Of a stretch of DNA of 11,201 nt, positions 1 through 6,020 are shown piece after piece. The position numbers and the translations under genes are program-made. Position 1 is the first letter of the stretch, and every line of letters starts with the position of its first letter. A model generated the notes under the pieces. It was not told where the DNA came from, did not search any database, and saw only the letters and a program-made list of their open reading frames with translations. Source of the stretch: Prevotella sp. UBA4341 (lineage in GTDB: Bacteria > Bacteroidota > Bacteroidia > Bacteroidales > Bacteroidaceae); NCBI GenBank assembly GCA_002393705.1, contig DGTH01000037.1, forward strand, positions 1 through 11,201, in the 5' to 3' direction.

Positions 1-2816
1 CCCTTCGTGGGCTTCTCCACCCTGCGGCCGCTCAGGTCGTAGTAGCTGCCGTCGGTAGTCTGCGGTCTGTTGACAGTTGTCATGTCCAGACCCGTTGTGC
101 CGCCGCCGAAGCCGGAGTTGATGCCGAGGCTCGTTACCGTACGGTCGAAGGTGTCGGCCTTGAAGTAGGCACGGAAGGCGGGGCTGTTGCCGCTGTTCAC
201 CACCTCGAAGGCGTCTCCTGCCTCGTTGATGGCATAGACGTTAGCTACGCTTACCTTCTTCATGTTGCCTATGAAACGGTAGTTGCTGCCTGTCAGGATG
301 CTGCGGTTGTTGCTGTTGCTGACCGTGACATTCTCGCCGATGAATTGAATGGTCTTGGTGCTCATGTCCCAGTTGGCACCCCACTTGTTGCCGGGCAGTG
401 CCACGATGTACGGTGTGTTGGCCTTCATCTCCTCGGTGAAGTCGAAATACACCTGGTCGGCATCGTCGCCGGTAAACTCCTTCACCCAGAAGTTCTTGCC
501 CGTGTCCGTGCTGCTGTGGAACCAGTCTATCTCCGTGTCGTCGGCAGTCACCTTCGTCACGTTGAACGGCAGTATCAGCGTGTTCCATCCGTTCACTCCG
601 TCAGCCTGTTTCGTGTTGTTGTAGGTAAACGTCACGTTCTGGGCCGTGAAGTCTTTAGGCGAATAGAAGTCGTTTTCGTCGGTCAGTTTGATCTGCTCTG
701 CCGTTCCGCCCTTCACGATGTTGGCATCCTCCAGTCCGTCGGGTGTTGTGTCTTCAGAGCCAATGAAGTACAGGCAGTTCTTCTTCCCGTTAGGAGTCAC
801 CGTAGTCACGCCCGTTCCCGTCAGGTCAATGGCCAGTACGTCATCAGGGACTACAAATTCCCCTGTAGCCTTGGTCGTGTTCTCTGTTCCGTCGGCTGCA
901 TACACCGTGATACCGGGTTTAAGATGATAGAAGCCATGTATATTCCAAGATGTATAGGCATTATTTTTTACATAACAGGAAGAGAGAATGTATGGGTTTG
1001 CGCTGTCCAGCCCTTTCATTTCGACGGGGATGTCATAGCTGCTATTGGCAGGTACGGTGACCGATACTTGGTTAACAGCACCACTCTTTCCATTAGGGAT
1101 CAGCGCCCATGCAAACGTGCCCGTATAATCCGTGCTGGTGGCATTTGTCAGTGTGATGGTGCCCTTAAATGTAGTACCATAAATGTTATATACCGGGCAA
1201 CTATTTCCGCTGATCATAACCGTTCCGCCTGTAGGCTCTGCGGTGTTAATGTTGACCGTTGCCGTCAGCTCCACATTGTTGGTGCTGCTGTTGCCGTTGC
1301 CTATTGTAAGCGATGTGGATTGGCCGTTGTCTATATAAGTAACAATGTCATTTTCCCCTAAAAGAAAGACTCTGACAAGCAGTGTGGCGACATATCTCGT
1401 GGTAAACGTTAGTGTACATTCCTTCGTGCTGCCTGCAGGAATATAGAACGTATTGCCACCTAAAGGTTCAACATCTGTTCCGTTTATGAAACCTATATTG
1501 ATGTCACCGTCGTAGTCAGAACTACCGCTATTCGTGATAGTTAGTGTAGCCGTGATGTCTTTCCCTACTGTTGGATTTTCGCTAAAGGTGACCTTCGTAC
1601 ATGACAGGACGAAACCAGTATTCTTCTGAATGTCAGACATTTCACCGCTCTCTTCCAGTTTCTGAATGCCGATAATAGCAACTTGTCCATAGTGATAACC
1701 GTCAGTAGAAGAACTACCGCCAATACCTTGTTCCTGGGGATTCAAAACAGACAGCTTAAAGCAACCGTCACTTTGTCCACCCCAGCCCCAGTTGATGTGG
1801 AAATAGTCCTCCATGTCATAGCCGTCACAGATAAAGGCATGACCGCCACCGTTTGACTGTCCGCCATAGAGGACGGGACGTCCTTGACTTAGTTCAAAAT
1901 AAATTAGGTTAATCCAGTCGCCATAGGTATAGTCACTGCGAATGGCTTGTTGTGTGGTTGTATTATATCCGAAGTAATTCTTTAATGCAGGGACAATGGC
2001 ATTGGAATTTGCGCCAGACTGTTGGTAATAGTTCATGCCTACAGAGACACCGCAGTAGTACATCAGTTGCGCAATGGCTTCGTCGGCTGCCTCCTTTTCT
2101 GCGTCAGTACCCGTGCTGGGGTACGTCAGCTGCATATTGCTCCAGTTGATTTCTGTTCCTACCGGAATAGGGTCTATATACTTATTGAGTTGTTTTGAGG
2201 TGTACCCCGGTATTTCCGTTGTGGTAGTGGTTGTTGTTGACCTTACTCGCATCTCCGTAAAATACATGACCTGGGCCATAGCCGTTGCCACACAGCCTGT
2301 TGCTGAGTGTGAAGAGCCATCCCAGAGTGGAGTCAGATTGTTGTAGGGGGCACTTTGGTTCCAGTGGGTCTGTATCAGCGGCGCAATGCTTGTCTTAATG
2401 GTCGATGTCGCGGCCGGCGCATTCGCCGTACCTCGCACCTCGTACCTCGCACCTCGAATAAAGGCTATCTCCTCCGCATACCCCTGCAGCCAAGCGCGCA
2501 TGTTCTCGGGCATGTTCTCCGGGTCTATGTTGCCGCTGTCGCTGTAGCCGAGTATGGGTACTGACAGGTCGTCGTTGCTGACTACGACGTAGCCGCCGTT
2601 CATGTCGGCGTTAAACACGTAGAGGCCACTCACGCGGCAGGCCATGGTCAGCTGCGGCTGTGCGCCCGGAGCACGACGCGGTCCGTGGCCCTGTGCCGAA
2701 CGCTGCTTCATAAACTGCGTGGCCCGTTCGAGAGCTGCCTCCGGGGTCACGTCGCCTGCCATCATCACGATGCTCGTTATGATGCCCAATAACAGTAATA
2801 ATGTACGCTTCATCAT
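1..2816 (-). CDS. C10 family (streptopain-like) cysteine peptidase, 3' end outside window
   Basis: Secreted papain-fold protease. The frame is open from the ATG at 2816 to the left edge (938 codons). A second in-frame ATG follows directly at 2813. Residues 1-21 form a signal peptide (hydrophobic LLLLLGIITSIVMMA). Residues about 22-118 match the propeptide seen in C10 enzymes (LYVFN, GGYVVVSNDD, PILGYSDSG, then a WLQGY helix). The catalytic domain covers about 135-400: Cys175 in SATGCVATAMAQ, His326 in GGGHAFICDGYD, and NWGWGG at 342-347, all hallmarks of streptopain. Beyond it lie one or two CARDB/Ig-like beta domains (about 405-600) and a Bacteroidetes surface beta-sandwich (WNTLILPFNV region). 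The last visible residues, YYDLSGRRVEKPTK, are the start of the common Prevotella C-terminal tail, which may be a sorting signal, so perhaps only 10-20 residues are missing. The gene is divergent from the DUF3575 gene and has its own promoter. Its substrate is unknown. Confidence 0.93.
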   Translation of the reverse strand, partial: MMKRTLLLLLGIITSIVMMAGDVTPEAALERATQFMKQRSAQGHGPRRAPGAQPQLTMACRVSGLYVFNADMNGGYVVVSNDDLSVPILGYSDSGNIDPENMPENMRAWLQGYAEEIAFIRGARYEVRGTANAPAATSTIKTSIAPLIQTHWNQSAPYNNLTPLWDGSSHSATGCVATAMAQVMYFTEMRVRSTTTTTTTEIPGYTSKQLNKYIDPIPVGTEINWSNMQLTYPSTGTDAEKEAADEAIAQLMYYCGVSVGMNYYQQSGANSNAIVPALKNYFGYNTTTQQAIRSDYTYGDWINLIYFELSQGRPVLYGGQSNGGGHAFICDGYDMEDYFHINWGWGGQSDGCFKLSVLNPQEQGIGGSSSTDGYHYGQVAIIGIQKLEESGEMSDIQKNTGFVLSCTKVTFSENPTVGKDITATLTITNSGSSDYDGDINIGFINGTDVEPLGGNTFYIPAGSTKECTLTFTTRYVATLLVRVFLLGENDIVTYIDNGQSTSLTIGNGNSSTNNVELTATVNINTAEPTGGTVMISGNSCPVYNIYGTTFKGTITLTNATSTDYTGTFAWALIPNGKSGAVNQVSVTVPANSSYDIPVEMKGLDSANPYILSSCYVKNNAYTSWNIHGFYHLKPGITVYAADGTENTTKATGEFVVPDDVLAIDLTGTGVTTVTPNGKKNCLYFIGSEDTTPDGLEDANIVKGGTAEQIKLTDENDFYSPKDFTAQNVTFTYNNTKQADGVNGWNTLILPFNVTKVTADDTEIDWFHSSTDTGKNFWVKEFTGDDADQVYFDFTEEMKANTPYIVALPGNKWGANWDMSTKTIQFIGENVTVSNSNNRSILTGSNYRFIGNMKKVSVANVYAINEAGDAFEVVNSGNSPAFRAYFKADTFDRTVTSLGINSGFGGGTTGLDMTTVNRPQTTDGSYYDLSGRRVEKPTK
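2430..2457 (-). repeat. Heptanucleotide tandem repeat (4 units) inside the C10 peptidase gene
   Basis: Four head-to-tail 7-nt units. On the plus strand they read ACCTCGC, ACCTCGT, ACCTCGC, ACCTCGA; on the coding strand they are [AGT]CGAGGT. They encode roughly residues 121-129, the linker between propeptide and catalytic domain. The unit length is not a multiple of three, so gain or loss of one copy would shift the frame upstream of the catalytic Cys175. Confidence 0.9.
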
Positions 2817-2853
2817 GTTAAACTGTTTTAAGTTAATAATTCCCTTTTGGCCA

Positions 2854-2885
2854 CAAAGTTACGAATAAGTAGTATAATAACCAAA
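2854..2885 (-). promoter_or_regulatory. Bacteroidetes-type promoter for the C10 peptidase gene
   Basis: Read on the minus strand, a TTTG (-33) box lies at 2885-2882 and a TAACTTTG (-7, consensus TAnnTTTG) box at 2861-2854, with a 20-nt spacer. Transcription would start near 2847, giving a leader of about 30 nt before the ATG at 2816. Confidence 0.75.
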
Positions 2886-2915
2886 TTTTGCAGACACTTT
2901 TTCTACTATAGGGCA

Positions 2916-2951
2916 CTAAGCCGTCTAAGGCCACTAAGGCCTCAAAGTGCT
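2916..2951. repeat. Short 9-nt CTAAG tandem repeat upstream of the DUF3575 gene
   Basis: Three 9-nt units starting with CTAAG (CTAAGCCGT, CTAAGGCCA, CTAAGGCCT) are followed by one degenerate unit (CAAAGTGCT). The unit length and CTAAG core match the larger array at 3732-3821. It lies in the divergent intergenic region, just upstream of the -33 box of the peptidase promoter. Confidence 0.75.
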
Positions 2952-2958
2952 ATTGTTG

Positions 2959-2982
2959 CTCGCGCGCGAGAGAGAGCGCGCG
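2959..2982. other. CG-alternating palindrome / hairpin in divergent intergenic region
   Basis: CTCGCGCGCGAG (2959-2970) is a perfect 12-nt palindrome. It overlaps a second possible hairpin: CGCGCG at 2963-2968, an AGAGAGAG loop, then CGCGCG at 2977-2982. A TAAATAAAAAAA run follows. It sits between two promoters that fire outward, so an ordinary terminator role is not expected. The alternating CG tract could adopt Z-DNA or a cruciform. No function can be assigned. The rest of the 331-nt gap is AT-rich and contains two TCTCTTTTT direct repeats (2997-3022 region) with no recognisable gene. Confidence 0.55.
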
Positions 2983-3073
2983 TAAATAAAAAAATGTCTC
3001 TTTTTCGCGATTGTTCTCTTTTTACCGACTAATATCAAGAAACAAACGTTTACGCAAAAAAAATATAATGTTG

Positions 3074-3105
3074 TTTGGTAGTTTTAATTATATTTAATAC
3101 CTTTG
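3074..3105 (+). promoter_or_regulatory. Bacteroidetes-type promoter for the DUF3575-DUF3868 unit
   Basis: TTTG at 3074-3077 (-33 box), a 20-nt spacer, then TACCTTTG at 3098-3105 (-7 box, consensus TAnnTTTG). The predicted start is near 3111, leaving about 36 nt of leader before the ATG at 3148. It probably drives both this gene and the one at 3835. Confidence 0.8.
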
Positions 3106-3147
3106 CCAACCCAAATATGATCAAAACAACTAACTGAAGAGATATTT

Positions 3148-3735
3148 ATGGCACGTATTTATAGACTAATGGCAGCGATTGCCGTTGTTCTTGCCCTACA
3201 AACCTTACCTGCAGAGGCACAGCAGGTAGCACTGAAGACCAACTTGCTCTACGATGTTACGGCAACGCCAAACCTTGGTATGGAAATCGGTATCGGTAAA
3301 AAACATTCAATGCAGGTGTTCTACGGTCTGCACCCTTGGTCCTTTGGCCACGGCGAAGACCAGAAGTACCTCAAGCACTGGGTGGTCAACCCCGAGTGGC
3401 GCTACTGGTTCTGCCACCGCTTCAACGGCTCCTTTATCGGCATTCACGCCTTTGGAGGTCAGTATAATGCGGCCAATATCAAGATGCCGTTTGGCTGGTG
3501 GGACGACCTGCAGGACCATCGCTTCGAGGGTTGGTACGTTGGCGGCGGTGTCAGCTACGGCTACCAGTGGGTGCTCTCCAAGCACTGGAACTTTGAAGCG
3601 GCCATCGGCGTAGGCGCTGCCTACATTGACTACGACAAGTTCAACTGCGGCACCTGTGGCAAGAAGGTCGATGACGGCCACAAGATTTACGTCGGTCCCA
3701 CTAAGGCCGCCCTCTCGCTGGTCTATTTATTCTAA
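3148..3735 (+). CDS. DUF3575 family outer-membrane/periplasmic protein
   Basis: A 195-residue protein with a Sec signal peptide (residues 1-24, cleavage likely at AEA|QQ). The mature part begins VALKTNLLYDVTATPNLGMEIG, the opening typical of DUF3575, followed by alternating aromatic beta-strand segments (HPWSFG, EWRYWFCHRF, GWYVGGGVSYGYQW) and a C-terminal strand ending LSLVYLF. This looks like a small outer-membrane beta-barrel; members of the family are common beside fimbrillin loci of Bacteroidales. The biochemical role is unknown, and assembly or anchoring of surface fibres is inference. The ATG at 3148 fits both the signal peptide and the promoter. The stop codon TAA is part of the first unit of a 9-nt repeat array, suggesting that the array has grown up to or over the gene end. 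Base composition is moderately GC-rich, like the next gene. Confidence 0.88.
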   Translation: MARIYRLMAAIAVVLALQTLPAEAQQVALKTNLLYDVTATPNLGMEIGIGKKHSMQVFYGLHPWSFGHGEDQKYLKHWVVNPEWRYWFCHRFNGSFIGIHAFGGQYNAANIKMPFGWWDDLQDHRFEGWYVGGGVSYGYQWVLSKHWNFEAAIGVGAAYIDYDKFNCGTCGKKVDDGHKIYVGPTKAALSLVYLF

Positions 3736-3821
3736 GCCTTCTAAGCCCACTAAGACTACTAAGCCCACTAAGCACTCTAAGTCCACTAAGACTACTAAGC
3801 CCACTAAGACTACTAAGTCAT
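3732..3821 (+). repeat. Ten-copy 9-nt tandem array (CTAAGnnnn) between DUF3575 and DUF3868 genes
   Basis: Ten units of exactly 9 nt, each starting with CTAAG. The variable last four bases are, in order: CCTT, CCCA, ACTA, CCCA, CACT, TCCA, ACTA, CCCA, ACTA, TCAT. The array overlaps the DUF3575 stop codon and fills nearly the whole spacer to the next gene, whose ATG is at 3835. There is no dyad symmetry, so it is not a terminator or CRISPR. In the +1 frame it reads as a Lys/Thr/Pro-rich string (K-P-T-K-T-T type). Confidence 0.95.
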
Positions 3822-3834
3822 AAAAGAGAAGACA

Positions 3835-5295
3835 ATGAAGAAAGCAATTATCATATTAGCACTGTTCGCCGTGACTCTTTCGCTCACTGCCCAAGAGACC
3901 ATACGGCTGACCGGCACCAAGAATGGTACCGACACACAGGTTTCCGTTGAAAACATACAGGTGGCACGCACCAGCGAGAAGACGCTCCTCACCATGGACT
4001 TCATCCTCGACCAGCTCGACGTGCCTTCTAACCGCTACCGCGCCTTCACGCCCGTCATTCGCAGTAAGGACGGACAGCACGAGCAGCGCCTGAAGACGCT
4101 CATCATTAGCGGACGCCGACAGAACATCGTCTTCGAGCGCGACGGCATTGACCCGCTCTACGTCGATAACTGCGACAACATTCGCCGCGTCAATGGCCAG
4201 CCCCAGCGTTACGAGTATGCCGACGCCGTGGCTAATCAGCCCTGGCACCGCAATGCCGACGTCTTCGTGGAGTGCGACCTCTGCGGCTGCGGAGACCTCA
4301 TGAAGAACGAGCAGGCCTTCCTGGCCTCGCTGCTGCCCCCCGACCCCTACGACCTCATCCTGCTGACCGACGTAGTGCCCGACCCCTATAAGCCCACGCG
4401 TGAGCTGCACGGCACGGCCTTCATCAACTTCGTCGTCAACAAGTGGGAGATGCGTCCTGACTACATGAACAACCGCGCCGAGCTGCGCAAGATTACCGAT
4501 ACGCTCGACATCATGGTACGCGACAAGAACGTGAACGTCAAGCAAATCAAGATTCACGGCTGGGCATCGCCCGAAAGCCCCTACGAGCACAACCGCATGC
4601 TGGCTACTAACCGTGCCAAGTCGCTCACCGACTACGTACGCCAGATGTATAGCCTGCCCACTAACGTCTTCGCTCCCGCCGAGGCAACGCCCGAGAACTG
4701 GGAAGGCCTGCGCAAGGCCGTCGTAGAGATGGACCGCGCCTACCTGCCTCACCGTCAGGAGATTCTCGACCTCATCGACGATACAACCATCGACCCCGAC
4801 CCCAAGGAGCAGAAGCTCAAGAAGCTCTACCCCGACGAGTATAAGTATCTCTACGAGAACGTCTATCCGCACCTGCGCCGAAGCGACTACGAGATACAGT
4901 TCGACATTCGCAACTTCACGCTCGACGAGGCCAAGGAGGTCTATAAGGTACGTCCCTACCAGCTCTCCCTGCGCGAGCTTTGGGATGTGGCCCACACCTT
5001 CCCCGAGGGCAGCGACGAGTATAACCGTTGCTTGCAGACCGCCGTCAACCAGTATCCTGACTCCGCCGCAGCACTCATCAACCTGGCTAACGTAGCCATC
5101 CGTCAGAAAGACATGCTGAAGGCCGAGACGCTCCTCCAGCGTGCCGGCGACAGTGCCGAGGCCGACCAGGCGCGTGCCGTAGTGGCCATCATACAGCAGC
5201 GCTACGACGAAGCCGAGCGCCTCCTCGCCGCTGCCGAGCGCAAGGGTCTTGACGTCACCGTCAACCGCAACGCCCTGCGCGAAATGACCAAGTAG
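3835..5295 (+). CDS. DUF3868 / OmpA-like / TPR protein of a fimbria-associated locus
   Basis: A 486-residue exported protein. Residues 1-19 form a signal peptide (LSLTA|Q). Residues about 20-110 match the DUF3868 pattern (IQVARTSEKTLLTMDFILDQLDV, then FTPVIRS and LIISGRR). A DLCGCG motif with Cys147, Cys150 and Cys152 follows. Residues about 195-310 resemble an OmpA-type domain (IKIHGWASPESPYEHNRMLA, NRAKSLTDYV), which in other proteins binds peptidoglycan. The C-terminus (about 395-475) looks like TPR helices (NQYPDSAAALINLANVAIRQ, QQRYDEAERLLAAAE). It probably acts in the periplasm or at the inner face of the outer membrane. It follows DUF3575 after a 99-nt spacer made of repeats and likely shares its promoter. 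The gene is strongly GC-rich (42 of 60 bases in 4321-4380). Its exact role in fimbria assembly is inference. Confidence 0.88.
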   Translation: MKKAIIILALFAVTLSLTAQETIRLTGTKNGTDTQVSVENIQVARTSEKTLLTMDFILDQLDVPSNRYRAFTPVIRSKDGQHEQRLKTLIISGRRQNIVFERDGIDPLYVDNCDNIRRVNGQPQRYEYADAVANQPWHRNADVFVECDLCGCGDLMKNEQAFLASLLPPDPYDLILLTDVVPDPYKPTRELHGTAFINFVVNKWEMRPDYMNNRAELRKITDTLDIMVRDKNVNVKQIKIHGWASPESPYEHNRMLATNRAKSLTDYVRQMYSLPTNVFAPAEATPENWEGLRKAVVEMDRAYLPHRQEILDLIDDTTIDPDPKEQKLKKLYPDEYKYLYENVYPHLRRSDYEIQFDIRNFTLDEAKEVYKVRPYQLSLRELWDVAHTFPEGSDEYNRCLQTAVNQYPDSAAALINLANVAIRQKDMLKAETLLQRAGDSAEADQARAVVAIIQQRYDEAERLLAAAERKGLDVTVNRNALREMTK

Positions 5296-5298
5296 CCG

Positions 5299-5344
5299 CT
5301 GGCCCAGGGCCAGACGGCCACTCCAGTGGCCTCAGTAGGCCCTG
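5299..5344 (+). terminator. Nested GC-rich hairpins after the DUF3868 gene (possible terminator)
   Basis: CTGGCCC-A-GGGCCAG (5299-5313) is a perfect inverted repeat. It overlaps an alternative, larger structure: outer stem CAGGGCC (5305-5311) with GGCCCTG (5338-5344), enclosing an inner perfect stem GGCCACT (5316-5322) with AGTGGCC (5325-5331). It begins 3 nt after the stop codon. No T-run follows, so it is not a classical intrinsic terminator. It could end the transcript, protect its 3' end, or be an extragenic palindromic repeat. Confidence 0.55.
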
Positions 5345-5402
5345 AAGCCCCAGAGTTCTTTGAAATCTTGCAACACAATCCAGGGAAAAAACTCCAAGAA
5401 TA

Positions 5403-5434
5403 TTTGGCCGTTTCTCCCAAACTGCTTATCTTTG
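5403..5434 (+). promoter_or_regulatory. Bacteroidetes-type promoter for the small membrane-protein pair
   Basis: TTTG at 5403-5406, a 20-nt spacer, then TATCTTTG at 5427-5434. The predicted transcription start is near 5441, only about 15 nt before the ATG at 5456. This rules out the upstream in-frame ATG at 5360 as the start of this transcript's gene. Confidence 0.75.
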
Positions 5435-5455
5435 CACTGTCAAACGAAGAACAGA

Positions 5456-5737
5456 ATGACAACACGCAGAGAAAAAGCAAAACCTCAGCAGCCGAAACTG
5501 AATAGCCAGTTAGCGACTGTTGACCAGCATCCAAAGAAATCACAAGGTCGTTGGAGGGAAAAATTAGGTAATTACCTATTAGATGTATCTAAGTATGTCT
5601 TAACAGGTGTAGTCATAACATCGTTATTCGGCAGAATGTCTGATTACGTTACTGTTTATATACTCGGTGTTATAACTGTTATTGTAACATTGCTAACAGG
5701 TCTGGTATTAACGAATAAAAAAATGGAGGATAAATAA
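5456..5737 (+). CDS. Small two-helix membrane protein, probably DUF6722-like
   Basis: A 93-residue protein. Residues 1-40 are polar and basic (MTTRREKAKPQQPKLN...). GRWREKLGNYLLDVSKYVLTG leads into a first hydrophobic segment (about residues 44-60). A second (about 65-86, VTVYILGVITVIVTLLTGLVL) follows, and the tail NKKMEDK is charged. The frame remains open back to an ATG at 5360, but a well-formed promoter lies between, so the ATG at 5456 is preferred. The KLGNYLLDVSKYVLTGVV pattern resembles the small Bacteroidales family DUF6722; this is from memory and not certain. It is followed after 2 nt by a second tiny membrane-protein gene. It has a lower GC content than the gene before it. Function is unknown. 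Confidence 0.75.
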   Translation: MTTRREKAKPQQPKLNSQLATVDQHPKKSQGRWREKLGNYLLDVSKYVLTGVVITSLFGRMSDYVTVYILGVITVIVTLLTGLVLTNKKMEDK

Positions 5738-5739
5738 TT

Positions 5740-5850
5740 ATGGGAATGTATTTAATATTCATGGTTGTGACAGTTCCGTGTATGATTTTCTTGCTCTATT
5801 GTCTCACCCCGAAGGGTAAGCAATGGCTTAGGCAGAACAATATGCTCTAA
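5740..5850 (+). CDS. 36-residue single-pass membrane miniprotein
   Basis: A short gene whose ATG begins 2 nt after the previous stop codon, so it is almost certainly translationally linked to it. A GGAGGA sequence at 5725-5730 could act as a ribosome binding site. The product starts MGMYLIFMVVTVPCMIFLLY, one transmembrane helix, followed by the basic tail CLTPKGKQWLRQNNML. The tail motif (T-P-x-G-K-x-W-L-R-x-N) resembles other tiny Bacteroidales membrane proteins found beside small membrane-protein genes. Function is unknown. Confidence 0.65.
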   Translation: MGMYLIFMVVTVPCMIFLLYCLTPKGKQWLRQNNML

Positions 5851-5861
5851 ATCCTCTTTCT

Positions 5862-5879
5862 CCTCCCCTTTCGGGGAGG
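5862..5879 (+). terminator. Perfect 7-bp hairpin after the miniprotein gene
   Basis: CCTCCCC-TTTC-GGGGAGG lies 12 nt after the stop of the miniprotein gene and is followed by a G-rich stretch rather than a T-run. It is a candidate terminator or processing hairpin. Similar C-rich/G-rich stems are, as I recall, frequent in intergenic regions of Prevotella, so a dispersed repeat is an alternative. Confidence 0.5.
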
Positions 5880-5908
5880 CTGGGTGGGGCTATCCCTGGA
5901 TTCGTGTT

Positions 5909-5935
5909 CCCCGACAATCGGAAGGTTGTTCGGGG
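5909..5935 (+). terminator. Second intergenic hairpin upstream of the major fimbrillin gene
   Basis: CCCCGACAA (5909-5917) pairs with TTGTTCGGGG (5926-5935) around an 8-nt loop, with one bulged T. With the stem at 5862 it separates the small membrane-protein unit from the fimbrial genes. An AT-rich leader of about 80 nt follows to the ATG at 6021. No TAnnTTTG promoter is visible there. Confidence 0.45.
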
Positions 5936-6020
5936 GATGTTGTTTAATATATATAAGTAACCAAACAAAATAACATTTTATAATTAACATTTTTATATTA
6001 ACTTTTTAAACAAAACAAGT

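Noticed and set aside
345..1361. 338-codon open frame on the plus strand
   Set aside because: It lies wholly opposite the C10 peptidase, whose own frame is continuous with clear catalytic motifs and domains.
2847..3032. 61-codon open frame in the divergent intergenic region
   Set aside because: It crosses a promoter, the 9-nt repeat and the CG palindrome; it has no start context or protein-like composition.
3732..3821. Regular repeats considered as a CRISPR array
   Set aside because: Units are 9 nt and contiguous, with no spacers and no cas genes.
3856..4995. 379-codon open frame on the minus strand
   Set aside because: It is the antisense shadow of the GC-rich DUF3868 gene, which has a signal peptide and recognisable domains; the reverse product has no signal, motif or promoter.
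5360..5455. Upstream in-frame start extending the small membrane protein by 32 residues
   Set aside because: A complete TTTG-20-TATCTTTG promoter lies at 5403-5434, downstream of that ATG, and the added residues resemble translated non-coding DNA.
5945..6002. Inverted repeat TTAATATA / TATATTAA flanking the leader, as in an invertible promoter
   Set aside because: Only 8 bp of pure A/T in a very AT-rich stretch; expected by chance, and no recombinase gene is nearby in the window.
5975..6006. Possible promoter (ATTT, 20 nt, TAACTTTT) before the major fimbrillin gene
   Set aside because: Both boxes deviate from consensus and the implied start near 6012 would leave under 10 nt of leader; not reliable in such AT-rich sequence.
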